DNA of 64,000 nt, taken from contig NZ_JACKZA010000007.1 of the NCBI RefSeq assembly GCF_015100155.1, positions 106,788 to 170,787 of the forward strand, read 5' to 3'. A program made the position numbers and the translations under genes. The notes beneath the pieces are model-generated. The model made no database searches, was not told where the DNA came from, and was given only the letters and a program-made list of their open reading frames with translations. Every line of letters begins with the position of its first letter. Within the stretch, counting starts at the first letter, position 1. Shown here in pieces: positions 26,436-35,799 of the stretch. Source of the DNA: Acidithiobacillus sp. HP-2 (GTDB taxonomy: Bacteria > Pseudomonadota > Gammaproteobacteria > Acidithiobacillales > Acidithiobacillaceae).

Positions 26436-27338
26436 TTAGCCCCAGGCTCCCGGTATGGGCAAGCCGCTTGATGGCGCTAAACCGGCCACTATTCCCCAAA
26501 ACAAAACCAGCCCAATCCAGTTGTTGTGCAGAAAAGCACCAAAAGCCAGATCTCTGTCTCCCCCCAGCAAGCTCTGTTCATAAATGCCGAGAAGCAGCAC
26601 CAGGAGCAAGGCAATCCAAAAGGGCCAGTGCATTTGCGTGCTGACGCCAATGCCGACAAATATGCATAGCATGGTCAGTTGCAGACCGGCGATGATATGA
26701 CGATCCCAGCGGCCAAACAAAATGGCCGTAGATTTGATACCGGCCTTCAGATCATCCGGACGATCCGCCATGGCATAGGCCGTATCATAGGCGACCACCC
26801 AGCAGGCATTGGCGAGCATCAGCCACCAGGCCATGGCCGGAACCGTTCCTCGTGTTGCTGCAAAAGCCATTGGAATACCAAAGGAAAAGGCAATGCCCAG
26901 GTAAGCCTGGGGAAGATGGGTGAAGCGTTTGAACAGTGGGTAGGTAATGGTAATGAATACTGCAGCACCGGCCAAAGCCAGACTGAGCAGATTCAAAAAG
27001 GGCAATAAAGCAGCAGCCAACAGGCAGAGCAATACAAAAAGACGTAAAGCTGCGGCGGGACTGATGAGTCCCGCCGCCAGTGGCCGGTGCCGGGTGCGTG
27101 CTACCTGTTTATCAAAATCCCGATCAAAATAATCATTGATGACACAGCCTGCCGAGCGCATCAGCCAGGTACCCAGGGTAAAAATCACAAACAGGCGCAG
27201 GGAAGGCGTCCCTTTGGCCGCCAGCCAGAGTCCCCAATAAGTTGGCCAGAGCAATAACAGCGTACCGATGGGACGGTCCATGCGCATCAACGCCAGATAG
27301 GCGGAAAAACGCTGACGAAACGGGATGAAATCATTCAT
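26436..27338 (-). CDS. ubiA: 4-hydroxybenzoate polyprenyltransferase
   Basis: 300 residues from the ATG at 27338, which overlaps the last base of the ubiC stop. About eight helices are visible. The two Asp-rich prenyl-diphosphate motifs are present: NDYFDRDFD and YAMADRPDD. The N-terminal RMDRPIGTLLLLWPTYWGL is the family hallmark. It joins the polyprenyl chain to 4-hydroxybenzoate in ubiquinone synthesis at the inner membrane. The ubiC product upstream supplies its aromatic substrate. Confidence 0.96.
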   Translation of the reverse strand: MNDFIPFRQRFSAYLALMRMDRPIGTLLLLWPTYWGLWLAAKGTPSLRLFVIFTLGTWLMRSAGCVINDYFDRDFDKQVARTRHRPLAAGLISPAAALRLFVLLCLLAAALLPFLNLLSLALAGAAVFITITYPLFKRFTHLPQAYLGIAFSFGIPMAFAATRGTVPAMAWWLMLANACWVVAYDTAYAMADRPDDLKAGIKSTAILFGRWDRHIIAGLQLTMLCIFVGIGVSTQMHWPFWIALLLVLLLGIYEQSLLGGDRDLAFGAFLHNNWIGLVLFWGIVAGLAPSSGLPIPGAWG

Positions 27339-27850
27339 CAGCGTCGACCTCGACCCGCCCAAGGGGGTAAGTCCGGCAGGAAATGTTCTTCAACCAATAC
27401 TTCGGTATGACCCCGGCGTAAAATGGAGCGTCGCCGCCAGACGCGTTGGCCGAAGCGCGGCAAGGCCTCCATGGTGATGGGGGAACGGCGCAGGCGGCGA
27501 TGCCGAAACAGGGTGTTGCCGATGGGACGGGAACCGTGGCGCGCCAGGGGCAGCAGACCATGGCGCAGTCCACAAAGCGGTATGGTGGTCATAGCCCATA
27601 TGGCGGGCCGATCTGGATCTCCAGCGTGGAGAAGGACTTCCCGCCAGAAAATTCGCTCGCCCCGCTTTAAATGCAAGAGCCGCTGTTCACTATAAGTCGG
27701 TTTCCGGCGTCCACTCCCCATAAGAAGCGCCGTGACCCGATGGGTATGACCATAGGCGCGCTGCAGTGCTGCAGTCAGCGATGCCGGGAGCGCCAACCAG
27801 GGCCATAAATGCCTGGGCGCATGATTCAGTGCTGCGGTTTTGTAAGCCAT
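27338..27850 (-). CDS. ubiC: Chorismate--pyruvate lyase
   Basis: 170 residues from the ATG at 27850. A much longer open frame to 28126 exists, but that part overlaps the upstream methyltransferase gene and has the residue make-up of a shadow. Typical features are LALPASLTAALQ near the N-terminus, SRPIGNTLF (with the substrate-binding Arg and Gly) and C-terminal VLVEEHFLP with the conserved Glu. It makes 4-hydroxybenzoate from chorismate as the first step to ubiquinone. Coupled to ubiA by a one-base overlap. Confidence 0.9.
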   Translation of the reverse strand: MAYKTAALNHAPRHLWPWLALPASLTAALQRAYGHTHRVTALLMGSGRRKPTYSEQRLLHLKRGERIFWREVLLHAGDPDRPAIWAMTTIPLCGLRHGLLPLARHGSRPIGNTLFRHRRLRRSPITMEALPRFGQRVWRRRSILRRGHTEVLVEEHFLPDLPPWAGRGRR

Positions 27851-27863
27851 GATTCGGGGCAAA

Positions 27864-28448
27864 TCAGACCGATCCTTTGCCGTGAAAAATAAACTGATCA
27901 ATGCGGGCGGGCGGTAAATTGCGCAGCACCATGGCGGGGCGTCCGCGCCGGAATTCAGTGGGCAAGCCCTGGCAGGAACTGCGGAAATGATAGGTGAACT
28001 GAATAAATACCGTGCCCTGCTGGCTGACTGCCGGCAGTTGCTGAAAAATACGGGCGACGATTTCCTGGGGAATGGTGCGGAGCGGCAGGCTGGAAACAAT
28101 AGCCCGGACCTTGCCACGATGGGCAATCATTTCCTGGAGTCGGGCAGCATCGCCTTCGATGACTTCCAGTTGCGGAAACTGGTGGCGCAGATGGCGGACC
28201 ATCGTTGGCGCCTGTTCCACCAACACCAGATCACTGGCATCTATACCCCGGGCGAGCAGGGCCTTGGTGACCGGCCCCATGCCGGGTCCGAGTTCAATCA
28301 CCAGTCCCGGCCCGTCCGGGACCATGGCGGCCATGCGTCTGGCGAGAAAAGGAGAGCTGGGCAGTACCGCGCCAATGGCTTGGGGGTCGCGTAAAAACTC
28401 GCGGGTAAAGTGCCAAGCCTGGGATACCGGCCCGGAAGATCTGGACAT
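27864..28448 (-). CDS. Class I SAM-dependent methyltransferase, phospholipid N-methyltransferase-like
   Basis: 194 residues from the ATG at 28448, which has GGAGAG six bases upstream; an upstream start at 28592 has no support. After FLRDPQAIGAVLPSSPFLARRM (typical of PmtA/COG3963 proteins) comes the SAM-binding VIELGPGMGPVT, then VEGDAARL and the motif-IV-like IVSSLPLRTIP. The C-terminus is YHFRSSCQGLP. Family members methylate phosphatidylethanolamine, or 16S rRNA in related groups. It stands 13 bases ahead of ubiC in an apparent three-gene operon. Confidence 0.75.
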   Translation of the reverse strand: MSRSSGPVSQAWHFTREFLRDPQAIGAVLPSSPFLARRMAAMVPDGPGLVIELGPGMGPVTKALLARGIDASDLVLVEQAPTMVRHLRHQFPQLEVIEGDAARLQEMIAHRGKVRAIVSSLPLRTIPQEIVARIFQQLPAVSQQGTVFIQFTYHFRSSCQGLPTEFRRGRPAMVLRNLPPARIDQFIFHGKGSV

Positions 28449-28590
28449 GGATTCTCTCCACCGGATAAAGGGCAATGCACGGATTTGCGCAGAACCCATA
28501 TGAACGGTCGATACTCTAGCATGGGCAGCGTGCGGAGCGAAACTGAGCGAAACGGGGCCCTTGTCAATCCGGGTTGCTGGCCCTATCATC

Positions 28591-29976
28591 ATGACGAGGC
28601 CGCTTTTTTCCGGAAATGCATTGCAAAATCTGTTTATTAAAACCTACGGTTGTCAGATGAATGAATATGACTCCGAGCGCATGGCGGATCTGCTGGCGCA
28701 GAGTCATGGACTGAAATTGGTAGACGATCCCCAGCAGGCTGATGTGCTTTTGCTCAACACCTGTTCCATTCGCGAAAAAGCTGAAGACAAAGTATTCACC
28801 CAATTGGGATTCTGGCGTCCGTTCAAGGAAAAGCGCCCGGAAGTAATTATTGGCGTGGGAGGCTGTGTGGCCAGTCAGGAGGGCGCAAAATTGCGTCGTC
28901 GTGCCCCTTACGTGGATCTGGTGTTTGGTCCTCAGACCCTGCACCGTCTGCCCGATCTGCTCGATGCCTGTGTGGCTGAGCGTCATCCTCAGGTGGATGT
29001 GGATTTTCCGGTACTCGAAAAATTTGACCGCCTGCCCCAGCGTCCCGGTCGCGATGGTGCCACGGCTTTCCTGACCATTCAGGAAGGTTGCGACAAGTTT
29101 TGTACTTTTTGTGTGGTGCCCCATACCCGGGGACGTGAATACAGTCGTCCCATGCCCGATATTATCCGTGAGGCACGCAGTCTGGTCGATCAGGGGGTGC
29201 GTGAAATCACCTTGTTGGGGCAGAACGTCAACGCGTATCGCGGCGCGACGGGCCTGATTGGTGAAGGCGGGCTTGCCGAATTGCTGGAAAGACTTTCCCG
29301 TATTCCGGGTTTACTGCGCCTGCGTTATACCACTTCTCATCCCAGTAATCTGGATGATGACCTGATTGCCGCTCACGGTTCCATCGAAAAACTGGCTCCG
29401 CACTTACATTTACCGGTGCAGAGCGGCTCAGACCGGATTTTGCGGCGTATGCACCGCAAGCATAGTGTCGGGCAATATCTGGAAAAAATTGCTCGCCTGC
29501 GGGCTGCACGTCCAGGCATACAAATTTCATCAGATTTCATCGTCGGATTTCCGGGTGAAACCGAGGCCGATTTTGCGGCCACCATGGACTTGATTGAGGC
29601 CGTGCGTTTCGACCAGTCTTACTCCTTCAAATACAGTCAGCGGCCCAATACCCCCGCCCTGAAACTCAAGGACAGTGTCCCTGAAGCCGAAAAAGATGCC
29701 CGTCTCGCCATTTTGCAGGGACGTATCAACGGGCTGGCCCAAGCCTACGCCCAGAGCCTGGTGGGGACACGTCAGGCGGTATTGATTACCGGCCCTTCGC
29801 GCCGTGATCCGCGTGAAGTGACCGGAAAAACCGCCTGCAACCGCTCGGTCAATCTGCCCGGCAACCCTGACTGGGCAGGACAAATGATGGATATAGAAAT
29901 TACGGCCGCTTTGCCGAATAGTCTGCGTGGTCGTCTGACGCAGTCCAATCCTGCGGCACATCGTCTTGCCGTATAA
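28591..29976 (+). CDS. miaB: tRNA-2-methylthio-N6-dimethylallyladenosine synthase
   Basis: 461 residues from the ATG at 28591 (a TTG at 28561 is the longer alternative). The N-terminal UPF0004 domain supplies three cluster cysteines in [22 protein letters not shown] and GGCVAS. The radical-SAM cluster is [11 protein letters not shown]. The core ends with [11 protein letters not shown], and a TRAM RNA-binding domain closes the protein. It adds the methylthio group to ms2i6A37 in tRNAs reading UNN codons, using two [4Fe-4S] clusters. First gene of a run with ybeZ, ybeY, ybeX and lnt. Confidence 0.96.
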   Translation: MTRPLFSGNALQNLFIKTYGCQMNEYDSERMADLLAQSHGLKLVDDPQQADVLLLNTCSIREKAEDKVFTQLGFWRPFKEKRPEVIIGVGGCVASQEGAKLRRRAPYVDLVFGPQTLHRLPDLLDACVAERHPQVDVDFPVLEKFDRLPQRPGRDGATAFLTIQEGCDKFCTFCVVPHTRGREYSRPMPDIIREARSLVDQGVREITLLGQNVNAYRGATGLIGEGGLAELLERLSRIPGLLRLRYTTSHPSNLDDDLIAAHGSIEKLAPHLHLPVQSGSDRILRRMHRKHSVGQYLEKIARLRAARPGIQISSDFIVGFPGETEADFAATMDLIEAVRFDQSYSFKYSQRPNTPALKLKDSVPEAEKDARLAILQGRINGLAQAYAQSLVGTRQAVLITGPSRRDPREVTGKTACNRSVNLPGNPDWAGQMMDIEITAALPNSLRGRLTQSNPAAHRLAV

Positions 29977-29980
29977 TCCC

Positions 29981-30967
29981 ATGGAGCCTCCCAGTAAGAA
30001 TCCCGCCGTCTGTCATGGTGATTTTATCGCTGAGCAGGCCAGCGCCGCTGACTTGTCGGAAATGGCTGGCGAACTGGACAACCATCTAAGACAACTGGAA
30101 TCCCGGCTGGGTGTCGTCATTCTTCCGCGTGGGGAACGTTTCCATATTACCGGTCCACAAGCGGCGGTGCTGGCGGCAAAAACGGTTCTGGCTGATCTCT
30201 ATGCTCAGGTCGTTCAGGGCCGGAAGCTCTCCAGTCACTGGGTGCATCAATGTATTCAGCGGGTTCAGGTGGAAGCCGAAGCGGAAACGCAGGAAGCGTC
30301 GGAACCCCCGGGGGTGCAAACCCTCAAAGGGACCATTCGGGGTCGAGGGTTGCGTCAACGCCGCTATCTGGATTCCATCCGGCATAATGACCTGACTTTT
30401 GGCATCGGTCCGGCCGGTACGGGAAAAACCTATCTGGCCGTCGCAGCGGCCGTCGAGCAGATCGAACGCAATCAGGTGCGCCGCCTGGTGTTGGTGCGTC
30501 CCGCTGTCGAAGCCGGTGAACGGCTGGGTTTCCTGCCCGGGTCTTTGAGTGAAAAAGTGGATCCCTATTTGCGCCCCCTCTACGACGCACTGCATGAAAT
30601 GATTGGTTACGAGAAGGTGGCGAAACTTATTGAACGGCAAATTATTGAAGTGGCACCGCTGGCTTACATGCGCGGCCGGACGCTCAACGACGCCTTTATC
30701 ATTCTCGACGAGGCTCAGAATACGACCCCGGAGCAGATGAAAATGTTTTTGACCCGCATGGGTTTCGGCGCAAAAGTGGTCGTCACTGGCGACGTCACCC
30801 AGATTGACCTTCCGCGCGGTCAGCTTTCCGGTCTGGTCCAGGTGCTGGATGTGCTGGACGCCATGCCGGGAGTGGAAATGGTCTTTTTTGAAAGTGCCGA
30901 TGTGGTCCGGCATCCGCTCGTGGCCCGCATCATCCAGGCTTATGATCGCTTTGGAGAGAAACCTTGA
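29981..30967 (+). CDS. ybeZ: PhoH-like ATPase
   Basis: 328 residues from the ATG at 29981. An N-terminal KH-like segment is followed by the PhoH ATPase domain with Walker A GPAGTGKTYLA and Walker B FIILDEAQNTTPEQMKMFLTR. GDVTQIDLPRGQLSGL gives the sensor region. The protein acts with YbeY in RNA and ribosome quality control. Its stop overlaps the ybeY start by four bases, four bases follow miaB, and the order miaB-ybeZ-ybeY-ybeX-lnt is the standard proteobacterial one. Confidence 0.95.
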   Translation: MEPPSKNPAVCHGDFIAEQASAADLSEMAGELDNHLRQLESRLGVVILPRGERFHITGPQAAVLAAKTVLADLYAQVVQGRKLSSHWVHQCIQRVQVEAEAETQEASEPPGVQTLKGTIRGRGLRQRRYLDSIRHNDLTFGIGPAGTGKTYLAVAAAVEQIERNQVRRLVLVRPAVEAGERLGFLPGSLSEKVDPYLRPLYDALHEMIGYEKVAKLIERQIIEVAPLAYMRGRTLNDAFIILDEAQNTTPEQMKMFLTRMGFGAKVVVTGDVTQIDLPRGQLSGLVQVLDVLDAMPGVEMVFFESADVVRHPLVARIIQAYDRFGEKP

Positions 30968-31461
30968 GCGGGCTTTACCTGCGCCTGTCTGTGGATGATT
31001 CCGTGGATCTGGCTGCTATCCCTTCCCGCAACAAGGCCAGGAGTGCCATTCTTCAGGCGCTGACGGTTGCGACTCCGCGATCCCCGGACGCAGGGCGCAT
31101 GGCCGAAATCTCCCTCGCCTTTGTGAGTAATGCCGAAATCACCCGATTGAACGCTCACTATCGGCAGCAGGAAAAACCGACCAATTGTCTGTCTTTTCCC
31201 CAGGATCCCCTGCCTCCAGTGTTCCGCCGCGACCTGTTGGGCGATATTGTGATAGCCCCGGCCGTGGTGCTTCAGGAAGCTGCCGGGCAGGGGAAAACTT
31301 TGTTGAATCACTATCGCCACTTGCTGATTCACAGTACCTTGCATTTGTTGGGCTATGACCATGTCGAAGACCACGAAGCACAGATCATGGAACAACTGGA
31401 AACCCGATTGCTGGCTGAAATGGGTGTGGCCGACCCTTACCTGAACCAAATACATGAGTGA
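30964..31461 (+). CDS. ybeY: Endoribonuclease/16S rRNA maturation factor
   Basis: 165 residues, starting with TTG at 30964 inside the ybeZ stop (CTTGA overlap). The catalytic zinc motif is intact: HSTLHLLGYDH, three His in the H-x3-H-x5-H spacing. The family strand NCLSFPQDP and GDIVIAP are also present. It processes the 3' end of 16S rRNA and takes part in ribosome quality control. The metal-dependent site suggests a single-strand RNase. Confidence 0.95.
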   Translation: MSGLYLRLSVDDSVDLAAIPSRNKARSAILQALTVATPRSPDAGRMAEISLAFVSNAEITRLNAHYRQQEKPTNCLSFPQDPLPPVFRRDLLGDIVIAPAVVLQEAAGQGKTLLNHYRHLLIHSTLHLLGYDHVEDHEAQIMEQLETRLLAEMGVADPYLNQIHE

Positions 31462-32329
31462 AGATCGAAGTACCCAGGAGCGCCCACGGAGTTGGTGGGC
31501 GCGTTTTACCCAGTCCCTGCGCGGCAATGTGGAAGATCAGGACAGTTTGCTGGATCTGGTCCGGGAGGCTGGCGAGCGTCAGGTGATTGATGCCGAAGCG
31601 GCACGCATGGTGGATGGGATTTTCCGGATGGGCGAATTGACCGTCCGTGACGTGATGATTCCCCGCGCTCAGATGGAAGTGATTGAGATGGATATGCCAT
31701 TGCCGGAAATCATCGCCAGGGTTTCGGAAGTCGGGCACTCGCGTTTTCCGGTGGTGGGAGAGGATCGCGACGACGTGCGCGGCATCCTGCTGGCCAAGGA
31801 TTTGCTCCAGGCCTGTCGTTCGGGCATGTCCATGCCACGCTTGGGAGAATTGTTGCGACCCGCGACATTTATTCCCGAAAGCAAACATCTGGATCACCTG
31901 CTCTATGAGTTTCGCACCGGTCGTCACCACATGGCGGTGGTGGTTGATGAATATGGCGGGGTGGCCGGCCTCATTACCATCGAGGACGTGCTGGAAATCA
32001 TCGTCGGGGAAATTGAAGACGAATATGACATTGACGAAGATGTCATGATAGCCTCACGGGAAGATGGTGACTTTCTGGTGAATGCGCTGATTCCCCTGGA
32101 GGATTTCAATGAACATTTTGCGGCGCATCTGGCAGATGAACACGCGGACACCCTGGGTGGCTGGGTGGCTACGCGGCTTGGGCATGTGCCAAGGGTGGGC
32201 GAAGTGATTGAGGAGGGTAATTTGCGACTGGAAGTGTTAAGAGCCGATCGACGCCGGGTACAGATTGTCCGGGTGTCTCCTCCGCGCAGTGCAGCGCTGC
32301 CCGAATTGTCCGATCAGGATAGTGCATGA
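31454..32329 (+). CDS. ybeX: CorC/HlyC-type CBS-domain protein
   Basis: 291 residues. Two CBS domains are visible (VRDVMIPRAQMEVIEMDM and AVVVDEYGGVAGLITIEDVLEIIVGEIEDEYD), followed by a CorC_HlyC domain with DFLVNALIPLEDFNEHF. No DUF21 membrane part is present, as in other YbeX proteins. The family is linked to magnesium/cobalt efflux and, more recently, to ribosome metabolism. It starts eight bases inside ybeY and overlaps lnt by four, so it is tightly coupled. Confidence 0.93.
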   Translation: MSEDRSTQERPRSWWARFTQSLRGNVEDQDSLLDLVREAGERQVIDAEAARMVDGIFRMGELTVRDVMIPRAQMEVIEMDMPLPEIIARVSEVGHSRFPVVGEDRDDVRGILLAKDLLQACRSGMSMPRLGELLRPATFIPESKHLDHLLYEFRTGRHHMAVVVDEYGGVAGLITIEDVLEIIVGEIEDEYDIDEDVMIASREDGDFLVNALIPLEDFNEHFAAHLADEHADTLGGWVATRLGHVPRVGEVIEEGNLRLEVLRADRRRVQIVRVSPPRSAALPELSDQDSA

Positions 32330-33846
32330 TTCAGGATTCCATCAAATCATGGGCGTTTCCTTTGCGGCTTCTGGCCGCATTAATTTTGGGTGTGCTCTGG
32401 CCTTTGGCTTTTGCCCCTTTTAATGCCTGGTTTCTCGCCATCATTCTGCTATTTGCGCTGTTCTGGTTGGCTACCACAGCTGAACGTCCCCGGCGGGCTG
32501 CCGCTTTGGGGTACGCTTTTGGTTTCGGGGCATTTTGTAGCGGAGTCAGCTGGATATCCATCACCCTGCACAATTTTGCCCATATGGACTGGTTCCTTGC
32601 GGGTGGGGCGGTAGCGCTGCTGGCGGCTTATTGTGCCATTTATCCAGCTTTGGCCCTATGTCTGGCTACCCGTTTTTTTCGGGGAAATGCGCGTCTTGTC
32701 GCTTTACCGGTGTTGTGGGTATTTGCGGAATGGTGTCGCGCCAGGTTCTTCACGGGCTTCCCCTGGCTGGCCACAGGATATACGCAGACCCACGTTTTTC
32801 TGGGTGGTTTCTCCGCCTGGCTGGGACAGTATGGGGTCGGACTCGCCACCGCCGGTTTTGCCACTATTCTGTTATGGATGTTGCGCGAATCCCAATCCAG
32901 GCGGTCGCTGCTCGGCGGCGTTTCCGCCTTGCTGGTGCTTTCCGGGGTGGCTCTGGCTGCGGGGTCAGTCAGCTTCACCCATCCCGTCGGGCACAAGCTT
33001 CGGGTCAGCCTGGTGCAGGGTAATATTCCCATCACCGAAAAATGGAATACTGCAGCCATCAGCCAGATACTGCACCATTACGTACAACTGATTTTGCAGA
33101 CGCCCAAAAATAGCCAGCTGGTGGTTTTGCCGGAAACCGCCTTTCCCATTTTTCAGACAGAAATTCCTGAACTGATTAGTCAGTTACAGGAATGGTCGGC
33201 GCGGAATCACAAGATTCTGATTATCGGCATTCCCGAAGCGGCAGATGGCAAATACTACAACGCCGCCATGGAAATTGACGGGAACGCCCCCCTGCGCTGG
33301 TACCAGAAAGAACATCTGGTGCCTTTTGGTGAATATATTCCCTTGCCGCACCTGCTGGGTCCTCTGGTCCACCACTTTTTACCGGGTCTGGGGAGTTTTT
33401 CCTTTGGGCATGGTCCTTATGTCCTGCCTGTAGACGGACAAAAGGCTGGCATGACCATTTGTTATGAAGAATCTTTTTCCCGTGATGTCCGTAAGGGGGT
33501 CAGAGAAGGGGCGACCTTTTTACTCAATATCAGTGATTATGCCTGGTATGGGCACAGTATTGCTGCCGCCCAGAGTATGCAGATGGCCGCCATGCAGTCC
33601 CGTCAGGAGCAGAAACCGGATGTGCGCGATACCAATACCGGTATCACCACGCTGATTTCTCCCCAGGGCGAAATCCGCACCCAGCTTCCGCAATTTGTGG
33701 TGGGCACCCTGAATGGCTCGGTGCAGCCCATGGCCGGAGAGACTCCCTATGGTCGCTGGGGGAGTCTGCCCTACCTGCTACTGAGTGCTTTGCTCATGCT
33801 TTTGGCCATAGGGGTTACTCGCCGGCAATCATCATCTCGTCAATGA
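32326..33846 (+). CDS. lnt: Apolipoprotein N-acyltransferase
   Basis: 506 residues. Six N-terminal membrane helices are followed by a periplasmic nitrilase domain. The catalytic triad is visible: Glu in VVLPETAFP, Lys in WYQKEHLVPFGEY, Cys in TICYEESF. It adds the third acyl chain to outer-membrane lipoproteins, so it is usually essential. The last 32 bases overlap the end of the convergent pmbA gene on the other strand. Confidence 0.96.
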   Translation: MIQDSIKSWAFPLRLLAALILGVLWPLAFAPFNAWFLAIILLFALFWLATTAERPRRAAALGYAFGFGAFCSGVSWISITLHNFAHMDWFLAGGAVALLAAYCAIYPALALCLATRFFRGNARLVALPVLWVFAEWCRARFFTGFPWLATGYTQTHVFLGGFSAWLGQYGVGLATAGFATILLWMLRESQSRRSLLGGVSALLVLSGVALAAGSVSFTHPVGHKLRVSLVQGNIPITEKWNTAAISQILHHYVQLILQTPKNSQLVVLPETAFPIFQTEIPELISQLQEWSARNHKILIIGIPEAADGKYYNAAMEIDGNAPLRWYQKEHLVPFGEYIPLPHLLGPLVHHFLPGLGSFSFGHGPYVLPVDGQKAGMTICYEESFSRDVRKGVREGATFLLNISDYAWYGHSIAAAQSMQMAAMQSRQEQKPDVRDTNTGITTLISPQGEIRTQLPQFVVGTLNGSVQPMAGETPYGRWGSLPYLLLSALLMLLAIGVTRRQSSSRQ

Positions 33847-35161
33847 GAATGGAAGAACAGCCGGTGTTGCCATGGATAAGCAGGTCGTTGCCGACCATCT
33901 GCATACCCTTGAACATGGCCTGCAGGCTCCCCGCAATGGTGATCTCCTCAACCGGATATTGAATCTCGCCATTTTCTATCCAGAAGCCGGCGGCGCCGCG
34001 TGAATAGTCGCCGGTGACCATATTGATCCCAAAACCGATCAGTTCGGTGACCAGTAAACCCCGTCCCATTTCCCGGATCATTTCCTGCAGCGATCGGCTG
34101 CCGGGCTCCAGGGTCAGATTGTGGACACCTCCGGCATTTCCGGTGGTCGGCATCTGCAACTTGCGGCCACTGTAACTGTCGAGGATGTATCCCTGCAGAA
34201 TACCTTCGGAAATGATGTCGCGGTTGCGGGTGGCTACGCCTTCCGAGTCAAAGCTGGCACTGCCCAATCCCCTGGGGCGCAAGGGTTCTTCATAAATGCG
34301 AATATGTTCCGGAAACAGGGTCTTGCCCAGGCTGTCTACCAGAAAGGAACTTTTCCGATACAGACTGCCGCCACTGATGGCACTGGCCAGGTGTCCAAGA
34401 ATGCTGGAAGCCACCTGATTTTCAAAAATCACCGGCACCCTGGTGGTGGGCAGCTTGCGCGCATCCAGACGCCGCACCGCCCGTTCCGCAGCTATTTTGC
34501 CGATACTTTCCGGGCTGGCCAATGCGCTGGCATTGCGGGCTACATCATACCAGTAGTCCCTTTGCATGCCGCCTTTCAGGTCTTCGGCAATGACTGAGCA
34601 GGACAGGCTATGCTGGGACGATTGCCTTTTTCCCACAAAACCCAGACTGTTGGCGTAAACGGAAAGAGCTTCGCTGGTGCCCAGGCTTCCGCCTTCAGAA
34701 TTGTGAATACGTGGATCGCTATCCCGGGCAGCCGCCTCACAACGGCGTGCCAACTCTGCCGCCGTATCGGCGTCTATTGACCAGGGATGATAAAGATCCA
34801 GATCGGGGAACTCGCGGGCGAAAAGCGCCGGATCAGCCAGGCCCGAAAAGGGATCTGCGGAGGTGTGACGGGCAATGGTGAGCGCGGCTTCCACGGTTTC
34901 GGCAATGGCCTTGCGTGAAAAATCCGAGGTGGAGGCGCTACCTTTGGACTGCCCCAGGTAGACCGTCACGCCCATTCCTTTATCCTGATTGTACTCAATG
35001 GATTCCACTTCGCCGAGGCGGACGGACACAGAAAGCCCCTTGCCCGTACTTGCTGCCGCTTCAGCTGCAGTTGCCCCCTGTTTGCGGGCGAGAACCAGAA
35101 TATCCTCGCTGATCTGGCACAGGGTTTCGGCATTCAGGGTGGAATGGGGGGCTTGGCTCAT
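33815..35161 (-). CDS. pmbA: TldE/PmbA, non-catalytic partner of the TldD protease
   Basis: 448 residues, the usual size. Features include [25 protein letters not shown] in the N-terminal domain and [25 protein letters not shown] in the C-terminal domain (seen as [17 protein letters not shown]). It lacks the TldD HExxxH motif, as expected for PmbA. With TldD it degrades unfolded peptides and matures microcin- or RiPP-like substrates; tldD is not in the window. The 3' end overlaps lnt by 32 bases in convergent orientation. Its upstream region holds the large hairpin element. Confidence 0.94.
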   Translation of the reverse strand: [448 protein letters not shown]

Positions 35162-35256
35162 GGGCTTGGGTCTCGCTGTGAATGAAAGAATCCCGACATC
35201 TTACTCCCAAGGCATCCGATGTAGAAAGAAAATGACTGATGAATGACTGTTGAACC

Positions 35257-35455
35257 TAAAAAATGGCCGTTGGGTCTGCAGGCTTTGCAGCGACTTTTGT
35301 TTCGAGCCGTTGTTGTTCTTGGCGAAATCCTGCGCCCGTCAGGAGAGCTGTCTGAGCCCGCAGGGCGAGTTCTCTCCTGACAGCAGGATGAGCCGCAGAA
35401 CAACAGGCAAGGAACAATGGAGCAAAAAGCCTGCAGACCCAACGGCCAATTTTTA
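35257..35455. repeat. 199-bp three-tier palindromic element (MITE-like long inverted repeat)
   Basis: Outer arms 35257-35286 and 35426-35455 match over 29 of 30 bases. Inside them, GTCAGGAGAG (35338-35347) pairs with 35372-35381 and ATCCTGC (35327-35333) with 35383-35389. In the centre GCCC-GCA-GGGC can form a third small stem. Both strands give similar short frames only because the element is palindromic. No target duplication is obvious. It sits between the divergent pmbA and bfd genes, ending 12 bases before the bfd -35 box. It could be a non-autonomous mobile element or a structured RNA/terminator. Confidence 0.75.
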
Positions 35456-35467
35456 TGGGTAATGTTA

Positions 35468-35496
35468 TTGACATGCATTATCATTTGCGTTTGAAT
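35468..35496 (+). promoter_or_regulatory. bfd-bfr promoter with an overlapping Fur-like box
   Basis: TTGACA at 35468-35473, a 17-base spacer, and TTGAAT at 35491-35496. The spacer reads, on the minus strand, AAATGATAATGCATG, which includes a perfect GATAAT hexamer of the Fur consensus. A repressor there would block the promoter. For bacterioferritin genes either direct Fur repression or a different iron response is possible. Confidence 0.5.
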
Positions 35497-35514
35497 GCTG
35501 TGTAAGAGCTTTTG

Positions 35515-35754
35515 ATGAGAATAGCTATGTATATATGCCTATGTAACGCTGTCACCGAAAAAGACATTCATCAGGCAGTATATGAAGGTGCCTGTTCCAT
35601 GCGGGATCTACGCCGACAGTTAGGTGTGGCCTCCCAGTGCGGGCGTTGTGCGACTTGTGCCAAAGCGGTTCTGGATCAGGAAATGCAGCATGCCAAAGCC
35701 ATGCAATATCCCATGCATCAACATTCCCGGTCTATACTCAAGCAGGCCGTCTAA
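35515..35754 (+). CDS. bfd: Bacterioferritin-associated ferredoxin-like [2Fe-2S] protein
   Basis: 79 residues from the ATG at 35515, which has AAGAG six bases upstream; family members often begin at the next Met (35527, MYICLC). The four cluster ligands follow the Bfd pattern: CLC near the N-terminus and CGRCATC about 30 residues later. Bfd reduces the ferric core of bacterioferritin so that iron can be released. The bacterioferritin gene is 45 bases downstream, and a Fur-like box lies in the promoter. Confidence 0.9.
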   Translation: MRIAMYICLCNAVTEKDIHQAVYEGACSMRDLRRQLGVASQCGRCATCAKAVLDQEMQHAKAMQYPMHQHSRSILKQAV

Positions 35755-35799
35755 TCACTTTCCAATCTACTAAATTAACCATTCAAACAGGAGCGCGTC

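Noticed and set aside
27851..28126. Upstream extension of ubiC (92 extra codons)
   Set aside because: Overlaps the methyltransferase gene in another frame; ubiC homologues start at about the ATG at 27850.
35250..35474. Short frames on both strands with similar products (GRWVCRL...KPADPTA)
   Set aside because: The similarity arises because the DNA is a palindromic repeat; neither has a ribosome binding site.
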